39,102 nucleotides of DNA from Paraburkholderia panacisoli (lineage in GTDB: Bacteria > Pseudomonadota > Gammaproteobacteria > Burkholderiales > Burkholderiaceae): contig NZ_VTUZ01000068.1 of NCBI RefSeq assembly GCF_008369935.1, forward strand, positions 1 through 39,102. Direction: 5' to 3'. Numbering within the stretch: the first letter of the stretch is position 1; each line of letters starts with the position of its first letter. The notes below the pieces were generated by a model. The model was not told the origin of the DNA. It saw only the letters and a list, made by a program, of their open reading frames with translations, and searched no databases. The position numbers and the translations under genes were made by a program. Of the stretch, positions 32,290-39,102 are shown in pieces.

Positions 32290-33567
32290 TTGGATGCAAT
32301 CGTTGTAGGAGCCGGTGTAGTCGGCGTCACAGCCGCCTTGGCGCTTCAACAGCGCGGAATGAAGGTGATGATGCTGGACCAGCAGTCTGTCGCCCAAGGC
32401 TGCAGTTTCGTCAGTGCCGGGGTGATTTACCCAGGCGCATTTCCCTCAGGCACCTACTACCGCACTCCGGACTTTCCTGCCGCGTTCTTCAAGGCGAGTT
32501 CTGCCGCCGCCCTCGATTGGCGCTCAGTTCCCGGGTTTCTTTCGTGGGGAATTAAATACGCGAGAGCAACGAGCTCGAACATGGTCTGGCATGCTACGGA
32601 CCTGCTTCACGAACTCTGCCGCGATTCACTTCGCTCTTTCGAAATGCTCTTGGGTGTCGACCTCCCGCCCATCAACAGATGCGGCTACCTGGCCGTACAT
32701 CTTTCACCCTACGAAGTCGATCGGGCAATCCGTCTGAACACCATTCACACTTCGCTCGGTGCGGCCGCCCGGATAGTGTCCGGCGGTGAGCTGACCGTAT
32801 TGGAGCCCGCGATGTGCAGACTGGCCATTGGACCCAAAGCGGCCGACGCCACGTACCTGGAAGGATCGGCTCACGTGACGGACCCTGCTGCATTTGTTGC
32901 GAGTCTCGCGGATGTATTTGTGCAGCGGGGTGGGCTCTTGTGCGTCGACACGGTACAAGGCCTCGATAGCGCGGGAAGCGGAAAGGTCACAGTAAGATGT
33001 GCTAGGGAAAAGTACTTATCGGGAACAGTTGTTCTGGCAACCGGCTCGCGCTCCAACCGACTCCTGGCACATTTCGGTCATCGAATTCCGCTTGTCGCTG
33101 AGATGGGGTATCACCTTGAACTGGATGTTGAACCCGGATTTATCAGTCGGCCCGTGTCGCTTCAAAGCTTGGGAGTGATCCTTACACCGAGTCCACGCGG
33201 GGCCCGGATTTCTGGAATCAGTCACTTCGGTGCGCCGGGTTTCCGTGGCCGCCCGAGCCTTCTGTTGTCCGCGCTGGATCGCGTGCGCGAAGTGCTGCCT
33301 ATGCTCAGAGCTCGCCCTGGATTCGAGGTGCGTAGCGGTGAACGCCCGGCTACACCGGACTCCTTGCCGGTCATCGAGCGGGTCTCGGGCCATCCATCGA
33401 TCTTCGTGTCTACCGGGCATGGGCACCTTGGACTCACGTTGGCTGCCGTCTCGTCCCGAATCCTGGCGGACCTGGTGACGGACGGTTCGTCGATCTATTC
33501 AGGGGAACTCAGCTCGCAACGATTCCGCAGAAGCACAAAGCGGCGGGCGGTTGTGCAAGCAGCATAG
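32290..33567 (+). CDS. FAD-dependent oxidoreductase (DAO / D-amino acid dehydrogenase-like)
   Basis: The first possible start is TTG 32290 (TTGGATGCAATC), with AGGGG upstream, and the FAD-binding motif starts immediately (MDAIVVGAGVVGVTAALALQ: GxGxxG), so no longer N-terminus is needed. The 425-residue length and the layout fit DadA-like members of the DAO superfamily. These include an N-terminal Rossmann motif, the substrate domain with GYLAVHLSPYEVDRA, and the C-terminal FAD-contact motif (SIFVSTGHGHLGLTLAAVSS, then ILADLV). It would oxidise an amino acid or a related amine to an imine, feeding electrons to the respiratory chain; the substrate is unknown. It is monocistronic here and may belong to the same catabolic region by chance. 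Confidence 0.88.
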   Translation: MDAIVVGAGVVGVTAALALQQRGMKVMMLDQQSVAQGCSFVSAGVIYPGAFPSGTYYRTPDFPAAFFKASSAAALDWRSVPGFLSWGIKYARATSSNMVWHATDLLHELCRDSLRSFEMLLGVDLPPINRCGYLAVHLSPYEVDRAIRLNTIHTSLGAAARIVSGGELTVLEPAMCRLAIGPKAADATYLEGSAHVTDPAAFVASLADVFVQRGGLLCVDTVQGLDSAGSGKVTVRCAREKYLSGTVVLATGSRSNRLLAHFGHRIPLVAEMGYHLELDVEPGFISRPVSLQSLGVILTPSPRGARISGISHFGAPGFRGRPSLLLSALDRVREVLPMLRARPGFEVRSGERPATPDSLPVIERVSGHPSIFVSTGHGHLGLTLAAVSSRILADLVTDGSSIYSGELSSQRFRRSTKRRAVVQAA

Positions 33568-33963
33568 ACGGCAGAAGAACACCAAGTCGACGATGTTACG
33601 GCGGCCATGGCGCGCCTGCGGGAGCAGTCCGTGTGCGTCGCAGTGCGGGCAAGATGATCCAGAAAGTTTGACGTCGGCTCTCACCATCGCTGCTCTCCAG
33701 GTTCTAGATGCTTCGGATCTGAAAATCTCCACGAAAGGGGGAGTCGAGTTTTGCCTTTGTTGGACGAGCGCCGAATACGTAACGGATACGCGCTTATCGT
33801 CGTATGTCATCCGAACTGAGGTACCTGCGCCGCTCAACATGCTTGATGCGCACCCGCCACAGTGGAGGACTGACAACCGGAAAGGTGCAACTGAAAAGAG
33901 AACGTCATAGCGGTGACATGGACCATCGTCGTACCGTGACATTGAAAGAGAATGGAGAAGGTC
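33568..33963. other. 396 bp intergenic, no gene seen
   Basis: Frames on both strands (e.g. 33551-33910) overlap the end of the oxidoreductase gene and lack ribosome binding sites or motifs. The promoter of the small gene at 33964 should lie near 33900-33950. Confidence 0.4.
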
Positions 33964-34203
33964 ATGGCAAGTGCAGGAAGGTCGCTGAGAACTATGGTTG
34001 AGGATTGGCTGGCACCCGATCCCACGAGAGGGTTTAGAGTTAGCCACTACGGAAGATCCACCAGGGGACGTTACGTTTGCGTCGTCGCAGACAAGGGAGC
34101 GGAGCCCATGGTGATGTTTTTTTATCGCCACCGGGATGGAAAATGGTGCGTCTTCCCGCCCGAACCCCAAAGACCAGCCATGCGACTCGCGGAAGTTAGC
34201 TGA
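33964..34203 (+). CDS. hypothetical protein (79 aa)
   Basis: ATG 33964 is preceded by GGAGAAGG at close spacing; ATG 33952 upstream is the less likely start because it overlaps this site. The protein is a compact alpha/beta sequence: SLRTMVEDWLAPDPTRGFRV, SHYGRSTRGRYVCVVADKGA, then MVMFFYRHRDGKWCVFPPEP, with alternating hydrophobic strands typical of a small beta-sheet protein. One tryptophan/cysteine cluster (KWCVFPP) stands out. No signal peptide. I do not recognise the family, though the style is that of lineage-specific Burkholderiales proteins. Confidence 0.6.
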   Translation: MASAGRSLRTMVEDWLAPDPTRGFRVSHYGRSTRGRYVCVVADKGAEPMVMFFYRHRDGKWCVFPPEPQRPAMRLAEVS

Positions 34204-34347
34204 ACGCGGAAGCTAAAACCAGTAAACCGACAGCGCTGTGAATCGTGGCCGCGCTCGGGTCCTCTCGTCGTTGTCGCATCGAGAGGAAGCGATGGCTAAC
34301 CCGATAGCTGATGACGTCTTGTGGTCGCTGATCTAACTGTCTTTATC

Positions 34348-34364
34348 GCCGCCGGAACGGCGGC
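34348..34364. terminator. GC-rich hairpin, possible terminator
   Basis: GCCGCC-GGAAC-GGCGGC is a perfect 6-bp stem with a 5-nt loop, 145 bp after the hypothetical gene. No T-tract follows (TAGCTTG), so the role is uncertain. Confidence 0.3.
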
Positions 34365-34487
34365 TAGCTTGATGCCGTGTGCGCCCGCCGCTGAACGGCC
34401 GTGCGATGCTGGCGGGGCTTCAGCCCATTCAGCCAATACAGTGGTCCGAAATGTCTGCCGTGTCTCGTTGCGTTTTGAGGTGCTGCG

Positions 34488-34817
34488 GTGAGCAGTCGCA
34501 TGTATCTCGTTCCGCCACCAACGAAATACACCGCACCTTTGGTGGCAGACGACGACGCGCCGGGCGCGGTCGGTGCGGCGAATGAAGGCTCGATTTCCGA
34601 CGGCACCACGCGCACGAAGTCGCTATGCATCGTGGCGTCGATCCGTAACCTTGCACGGATCGAAAGCGCCTACGGCACCGCGACCGCGCTGGCCGTCAGG
34701 CATATCGTGTATGAGCGCGCACGGGAGTTCTACGCGCGATTACGGCATCATGACGGCCGCTTAAATCCGTCGTCACGACAACATTTCTCCAAAGCGGCAA
34801 GCGGCCTCCCGCAGTGA
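34488..34817 (+). pseudogene. possible GGDEF-like regulator remnant
   Basis: The middle of this frame (SLCIVASIRNLARIESAYGT, then ATALAVRHIVYERAREFYAR) resembles the first strand and helix of a GGDEF-type domain, where a short hydrophobic strand is followed by an acidic, glycine-containing turn. The GGDEF signature itself is absent, and the end of the frame (HHDGRLNPSSRQHFSKAASG) looks shifted. The neighbouring frame carries YGIMTAA, which may be the true continuation. There is no ribosome binding site at the GTG start. It could also be an intact small protein of unknown role. I rate the assignment low. Confidence 0.25.
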
Positions 34818-35037
34818 CAACCCAGGGCTGCCGCCAGTGGCGCAACCCGGAAACGCGGGTGTTCATCGACCTCATCCAGGTTGAAGTTGATGGACATGGA
34901 CTGCCGCCATGGTCCGCTTCACACTGGTTACAGCAGGGTATCAACGGCCAATCCGAGCCGCGACAACGCCGCCCCACTGAGGGCGATGTTGGAGCCCGCG
35001 TGGACTTCACCCACGACATTAAACTGAAGGAGACGAC

Positions 35038-36396
35038 ATGAACCAGATAGACGTGCACTCACTCGCGGGGCAGGCCAGATTCAATGGCTTTCACACCCTT
35101 GTCCTGTTCTGGTGTGTGTTGATGCTGATACTCGACGGCTATGATCTTGCCGTCGTGGGTGCGGCGCTGCCATCGATCATGAAGGACATGGGCATCAACG
35201 CGACCAGTGCCGGCGTTATGGCCGGCTCGACGCTTTTTGGCGTAATGCTCGGGGCCATTTTCCTTGGCACGCTGGCTGACCGTTTCGGTCGACCCATGAT
35301 GATGTGCGTTTGTGTGGCCCTGTTCAGTCTTTTCACCGCAGCCGCCGGGTTGACGAGCGATCCCATTAGTTTCAGCGTAACGCGATTCATTGCCGGCCTG
35401 GGCATTGGCGGAGTCTTGCCGATCGTCACCGCGCAGATGGCGGAGTTCTCGCCTAATGCCCTGCGCACACGATTGGTGACGCTGGTGTTCGCGGGATATT
35501 CCATTGGCGGGATTCTGGTGGCGCTGACTGCAAAGCAGCTTATCGGCAGCTACGGCTGGCAATCCGTCTTTTTTGCCGCAGGCCTGCCCGCCCTGCTGAT
35601 CCCGTTCATCATCAAAACGATGCCCCATTCGATGACCTTCCTGGTCAAGAGTGGTCGGCACAACGAACTGCGCACCTTGGTGAAGCGGTTGTTGCCCGAC
35701 TATGCGTTGAACGGTCAGGACCAGTTTGCAGAATCTTCGTCGGAAAAAAGCAGGGGCACTTCGGTGCGACGACTCTTCCAGGATGGGTTGGGCTTCAGTA
35801 CCACGATGATCTGGGTCGCGTTCATGACTGGCCTCTTCATGGTCTACGCACTCAGTTCGTGGTTGACCAAGCTGATGGCGATGGCTGGATATAGCCTGGG
35901 TTCAGCTTTGAACTTCGTGATCGTCTTCAACGTCGGCGCGATCGCCGGTGCGATTTTCGGTGGTTGGCTCAGCGACAAGGTCAACATCAAGCGGGTGCTG
36001 ATTGCGTTTTACGTCGTTGGGACGGTTGCGCTGTCACTGATGGGCTACACGAAGTCGACCGTGTCGTTGTTTTTCGTTGTATTTGTTGTCGGCGCATCGA
36101 CGCTTGGTACGCAATTGCTTGCCTATGCTTATGCGGGTGACTTCTATCCTCATGCGATCCGGTCTACCGGTGTCGGCTTTGCCTCTGGTGTGGGCCGGAT
36201 CGGCGCAATCGTGGCACCGGTGCTCATCGGTTGGCTCGTCTCCTTGAAGCTGCCGCTCGAGCAGAACTTCACAGCAATCGGCCTGGCTGGTCTCATCGGT
36301 GCGGCGGCTGTGACGCTGATCAATCAGACACGTGCCGACTCGTATCGCTCAAGCAGCGTACCTGGCGTCACAGTTCAGGGTAGCGCAGGACGCTGA
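35038..36396 (+). CDS. MFS transporter, aromatic acid:H+ symporter (AAHS) type
   Basis: A strong GAAGGAGA site precedes the ATG. The 452-residue protein has 12 predicted membrane segments. Signature motifs of the BenK/PcaK/MhpT group are present: DGYDLAVVGAALPSI in TM1, with the Asp essential for proton coupling in PcaK; GTLADRFGRP in the TM2-3 loop (MFS motif A); GGVLPIVTAQMAEFSP in TM4-5; and a second motif-A-like GGWLSDKVNIKR in the TM8-9 loop. It should import an aromatic carboxylate such as a hydroxybenzoate, hydroxycinnamate or related acid. It probably starts an operon with the downstream nitroreductase and acyl-CoA synthetase, although a terminator-like hairpin lies between. Confidence 0.93.
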   Translation: MNQIDVHSLAGQARFNGFHTLVLFWCVLMLILDGYDLAVVGAALPSIMKDMGINATSAGVMAGSTLFGVMLGAIFLGTLADRFGRPMMMCVCVALFSLFTAAAGLTSDPISFSVTRFIAGLGIGGVLPIVTAQMAEFSPNALRTRLVTLVFAGYSIGGILVALTAKQLIGSYGWQSVFFAAGLPALLIPFIIKTMPHSMTFLVKSGRHNELRTLVKRLLPDYALNGQDQFAESSSEKSRGTSVRRLFQDGLGFSTTMIWVAFMTGLFMVYALSSWLTKLMAMAGYSLGSALNFVIVFNVGAIAGAIFGGWLSDKVNIKRVLIAFYVVGTVALSLMGYTKSTVSLFFVVFVVGASTLGTQLLAYAYAGDFYPHAIRSTGVGFASGVGRIGAIVAPVLIGWLVSLKLPLEQNFTAIGLAGLIGAAAVTLINQTRADSYRSSSVPGVTVQGSAGR

Positions 36397-36434
36397 GGTC
36401 TCTGCCATAGGCGGCTCATGACCGAGGTTCGCGT

Positions 36435-36461
36435 GGAGAGCGCGGCTCGTACGGGCTCTCC
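36435..36461 (+). terminator. terminator-like hairpin after the MFS gene
   Basis: GGAGAGC (36435-36441) and GCTCTCC (36455-36461) form a 7-bp stem with a 13-nt loop, followed by CCTTTAAAAAA. The T-run is short on the plus strand, so attenuation rather than full termination is plausible between the transporter and nitroreductase genes. Confidence 0.4.
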
Positions 36462-36504
36462 CCTTTAAAAAAGCACCGAATGACTCCGTGCAGACGAATT
36501 TTCA

Positions 36505-37245
36505 ATGCAGGCATCGAAGATGGACCGTCTATCTCCTCCTCCTTTCAGCTCGTTTGTCGACGTGAGCCAAGCCGTTGACTGGGCACTCGTCACGCGGCGC
36601 AGCGTCCGTGCTTTCCTGCCCACACCGGTTCCTCGCGAGGAAATCGAATCCATCCTCAACGTCGCTCGTTTCAGCGCAACCGGCGTCAACATCCAGCCCT
36701 GGCATGTGCATGTCGTGACAGGCAAGATGAAGTCCCGCCTGTCCGCTGCCATCAACGAGATCAACGATGATCCTGCTCTCAGCTCAGACCTCGAAGAACC
36801 CTACGATTACTACCCGCGCGAATGGATCGCGCCGTATCTGGACCGCCGGCGCGAGGTCGGTTGGAACCTGTACGGCCTGCTGGGCATCGAGAAGGGTGAC
36901 AAGGAGCGAATGCACGCTCAGCACGGTCGAAATTACAGCTTCTTTGATGCACCTGTCGGCCTGTTTTTCACCGTTGACCGGGTCATGCGTGAAGGAAGTC
37001 TGCTGGACACGGGCATGTTCCTGCAAAGTATCATGATTGCTGCCCGAGCGCGCGGCCTCGACACCTGTCCGCAGGCGGCTTTCAACAAGTTCCACCGTGT
37101 CATCTCCAACGAACTGTCCATTCCCGACAACCAGATGTTGGTCTGCGGAATGAGTCTGGGTTATGCGGATCACAGCTGCATCGAGAACTCGCTGGTAACA
37201 GAGCGCAGCCCGGTCGACGATTTCACTACTTTCTGCAAAGAATAA
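36505..37245 (+). CDS. nitroreductase family protein (FMN)
   Basis: The 246-residue protein begins with a short leader, then the family's first FMN-binding segment (VTRRSVRAFLPTPVPREEIE, with the conserved R-R-S-x-R). It continues with SATGVNIQPWHVHVVTG (the phosphate/N-x-Q-P-W motif) and the C-terminal GMSLGYAD. The start is uncertain: ATG 36505 and ATG 36520 are both poor in ribosome binding sites. Relatives reduce nitroaromatics, quinones or unsaturated ring compounds using NAD(P)H. The position between an aromatic-acid transporter and an acyl-CoA synthetase suggests a catabolic role, perhaps reduction of an acyl-CoA or ring intermediate. Only 14 bp separate it from the next gene. Confidence 0.9.
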   Translation: MQASKMDRLSPPPFSSFVDVSQAVDWALVTRRSVRAFLPTPVPREEIESILNVARFSATGVNIQPWHVHVVTGKMKSRLSAAINEINDDPALSSDLEEPYDYYPREWIAPYLDRRREVGWNLYGLLGIEKGDKERMHAQHGRNYSFFDAPVGLFFTVDRVMREGSLLDTGMFLQSIMIAARARGLDTCPQAAFNKFHRVISNELSIPDNQMLVCGMSLGYADHSCIENSLVTERSPVDDFTTFCKE

Positions 37246-37259
37246 ACGGAGACAAAGTC

Positions 37260-38912
37260 ATGAGTGCAAAGGCCTACTCTCAAGGGCTTGAGAAGAACCC
37301 GGCAAACCACGTGCCATTGACGCCATTGACCTTCCTCGATCGAACCGCCGACGTCTATCCGGATCGAACCGCCATCATTCACGGCGACTTCCGGCAGACC
37401 TGGGCCGAAACCCGCGAGCGTTGCTATCGCCTCGCGTCGGCGCTCGTTCAGTTGGGGATCGAACCGGGCGATACGGTGTCGATCATCGCGCCGAATACCC
37501 CGGCCATGCTTGAGGCTCACTTTGGTGTGCCTCTCTCAGGAGCCGTCCTCAATGCCATTAATTGCCGCCTCGATGCTGACGGTGTCGCATTCATCCTGCG
37601 CCACGGCGAATGCAAGCTCCTGCTGGTGGACCGCGAATTTGCCCCACTGATCGAAAAAGCATTGCAGTCAGTCCCCAATGCGCCGCGTGTGATCGACATC
37701 AACGATCCCGAAGCGCCTGACGGCCCCGCCATTGGGGAAACTGATTATGAGTCGATGCTGGCGAGCGGTGACCCGGCATTTGCTGGTCGCCGCCCGGTCG
37801 ACGAGTGGGCGCCGATCGCCTTGAACTACACCTCAGGTACAACCGGCGATCCGAAAGGCGTCGTTCCAAGCCACCGCGGCACGTATCTGATGAGCCTGCT
37901 GCAGATGACAAACTGGCCTCTCCCGCGTGCGCCGATTTACCTGTGGACGCTTCCCATGTTCCACGCGAACGGCTGGTGCTTCACATGGGCGATTACAGCC
38001 GCGGCAGGAACGCACGTATGTTTGCGCAAGGTGAATGCGGCCAATGTTCTCTCTGCGATCGCCAGACATGGTGTCGACCATTTTTGTGCAGCACCGATTG
38101 TCCTCTCAGGCATCGCGAGCATGCCTCAGGCGGAACGGCAACCGCTGCCGCGTCGGGTGCGGGTCCTTACCGCCGGCTCGCCGGCGCCGGCAGCGGTTCT
38201 GGAGGCCGTTGGCGCCATGGGTTTCGACGTCGACCACGTCTTCGGAATTACCGAGATCTCCGGCACCCCCATCAGTTGTGCATGGCACGACGAGTGGGAT
38301 ACGTTGCCGCCTGAGCAACAAGGGAAATTGAAAGCGCGGCAAGGTGTACGTGCGGCAGCGTTCGAAAAAATGTCGGTCGCCGATCTCGCTACGCTTGAGC
38401 CGGTGCCCGCCGATCGGAAGTCTTGCGGTGAGGTTCTGGTCAGGGGGAATACGGTAATGATGGGATACTTCAAGAACCCCGAAGCAACGGCAAAAGCTTT
38501 CGGCGGCGGTTGGTTCCATACCGGAGACCTTGCCGTCGTCCATCCTGACGGTTACATCCAGATCACGGACCGCTCCAAGGACGTCATCATCTCGGGTGGA
38601 GAAAACATTTCGTCTGTGGAGGTGGAGGAGGTCATCTATCGCATGCCGGGCGTCCTGAACGCGGCCGTGGTCGCGCAGCCGGATGACAAATGGGGCGAGA
38701 CGCCTTGTGCGTTTATCGAGCTGAAGCCCGATGCTCCGAGCATCACGGAGGAGGATGTAATCTCGTTCTGTCGGCAGCGACTGGCGCATTTCAAATGTCC
38801 ACGTCGCGTGATTTTCGGCGAATTGCCCAAGACCGCTACCGGGAAGATCCAGAAGTTTCGTCTGCGCGAGCAAGCGGGCAGCCGGGTAGCGATTACCAGA
38901 TTGGCCGGATGA
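37260..38912 (+). CDS. AMP-dependent acyl-CoA synthetase (AlkK-like)
   Basis: The 550-residue protein is full length, with GGAGA before the ATG. The P-loop-like motif is YTSGTTGDPKGVVPSHRG (190-207), the A5-type motif is FGITEIS, the ATP/hinge segment is WFHTGDLAVVHPDGYIQITD then RSKDVIISGGENIS, and the catalytic Lys is in PKTATGKIQK near the C-terminus. The usual YHHRG after the P-loop is PSHRG here. The sequence follows the medium-chain fatty acid / dimethylsulfoniopropionate-type ligase pattern (PLTPLTFLDRTADVYPDRTA). It makes an acyl-adenylate and then the CoA ester of a medium-chain or aryl-alkanoic acid in the cytoplasm. Closely linked to the nitroreductase. A small AGCGCA-ATA-TGCGCT hairpin follows the stop (38929-38943). 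Confidence 0.95.
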   Translation: MSAKAYSQGLEKNPANHVPLTPLTFLDRTADVYPDRTAIIHGDFRQTWAETRERCYRLASALVQLGIEPGDTVSIIAPNTPAMLEAHFGVPLSGAVLNAINCRLDADGVAFILRHGECKLLLVDREFAPLIEKALQSVPNAPRVIDINDPEAPDGPAIGETDYESMLASGDPAFAGRRPVDEWAPIALNYTSGTTGDPKGVVPSHRGTYLMSLLQMTNWPLPRAPIYLWTLPMFHANGWCFTWAITAAAGTHVCLRKVNAANVLSAIARHGVDHFCAAPIVLSGIASMPQAERQPLPRRVRVLTAGSPAPAAVLEAVGAMGFDVDHVFGITEISGTPISCAWHDEWDTLPPEQQGKLKARQGVRAAAFEKMSVADLATLEPVPADRKSCGEVLVRGNTVMMGYFKNPEATAKAFGGGWFHTGDLAVVHPDGYIQITDRSKDVIISGGENISSVEVEEVIYRMPGVLNAAVVAQPDDKWGETPCAFIELKPDAPSITEEDVISFCRQRLAHFKCPRRVIFGELPKTATGKIQKFRLREQAGSRVAITRLAG

Positions 38913-39021
38913 AGCTGTTGGTCCGCTAAGCGCAATATGCGCTGTAAAGTGCGACTGCGGTCAAGTGCCGCTGTAATCGCGGCGTTGTCACGTTGCTGAG
39001 CTGGTCGCGTAACATATCGTG

Positions 39022-39102
39022 ATGAAAAAGAAGAAATCGCTTTATCACGGTCATCGCTTTCCGGCAGTCGTCATCAGTTGCGCGGTTCGATGGTACTTTC
39101 GG
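39022..39102 (+). CDS. IS6-family transposase, N-terminal part (runs off the window)
   Basis: From the ATG (GTG two bases earlier is out of frame), the 27 visible residues read MKKKKSLYHGHRFPAVVISC, then AVRWYFR. YxxHRFPxxVIxxAVxxYFR is the start of an IS6/IS26-type transposase, from a subgroup different from the two copies at 21.9-23.5 kb. The left end of the element may be at GGCGTTGTCACGTTGC (38981), which would place the insertion about 70 bp after the acyl-CoA synthetase. A lack of the other end prevents confirmation. Confidence 0.7.
   Translation, partial: MKKKKSLYHGHRFPAVVISCAVRWYFR

Noticed and set aside
34814..35041. A 75-codon plus-strand frame ending just before the MFS transporter gene
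   Set aside because: It lacks a ribosome binding site and a recognisable motif; the region more likely holds the transporter's promoter.

Overview
The window looks like a GC-rich betaproteobacterial replicon of the Burkholderia / Paraburkholderia / Caballeronia type. This is inferred from codon usage, from several small proteins of a Burkholderiales-like style (a KPKP-tailed 63-aa protein, a 65-aa LSPHEL protein), and from the gene families present. Gene density is low, many genes are truncated or frameshifted, and insertion sequences are frequent. That is what a secondary chromosome, megaplasmid or genomic island in decay would look like. No RNA genes, CRISPR arrays or replication origins were recognised.

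Layout. (1) 1-5.1 kb: remnants. A cyclic-glucan-synthase (NdvB/GH94) gene has lost nearly all of its middle. A PRC-barrel protein follows. Then a response-regulator fragment abuts, in the opposite direction, an acetolactate-synthase-like gene that has lost its N-terminal domain; this gene still overlaps an intact zinc alcohol dehydrogenase. (2) 5.3-14.8 kb: a stress/signalling neighbourhood with small Cys-rich and secreted proteins, a frameshifted DUF2252 gene, two DUF2382 (YsnF/AvaK) stress proteins, a frameshifted membrane protein, a divergent single-domain response regulator and RsbRD-type histidine kinase, and a hemerythrin protein. (3) 14.85-17.5 kb: a recQ fragment broken by a 515-bp element with matching inverted ends and a repeated 19-bp motif, then two tandem transglutaminase-like genes. 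(4) 18-25.5 kb: a mobile-element zone. It holds an IS110 transposase with an unusual structured leader, a group of small hypothetical genes, a hydantoinase remnant, two head-to-head IS6-family elements, a decayed IS110 relative, and an IS1111-type element whose first catalytic Asp is Asn. (5) 25.7-38.9 kb: a catabolic region. A glycerate-kinase remnant is followed by thiolase + SDR (probable operon) divergent from an AraC regulator, a tannase/feruloyl-esterase-like lipoprotein, an FAD oxidoreductase, an aromatic-acid MFS transporter, a nitroreductase and an acyl-CoA synthetase. A third IS6-family transposase starts at the right edge.

How the parts may work together (inference): the right third could hydrolyse an aromatic or acyl ester outside the cytoplasm (tannase), import the acid (MFS), activate it with CoA (acyl-CoA synthetase) and shorten it (SDR + thiolase) under AraC control. 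Enoyl-CoA hydratase and acyl-CoA dehydrogenase genes are not in the window, so the pathway is incomplete here. The most unusual sequence-level signals are the 515-bp element inside recQ, the competing hairpins in front of the IS110 start codon, the D-to-N change in the IS1111 transposase, the tannase homologue lacking both cysteines of the family's usual disulfide, and the transglutaminase paralogue without its catalytic His.
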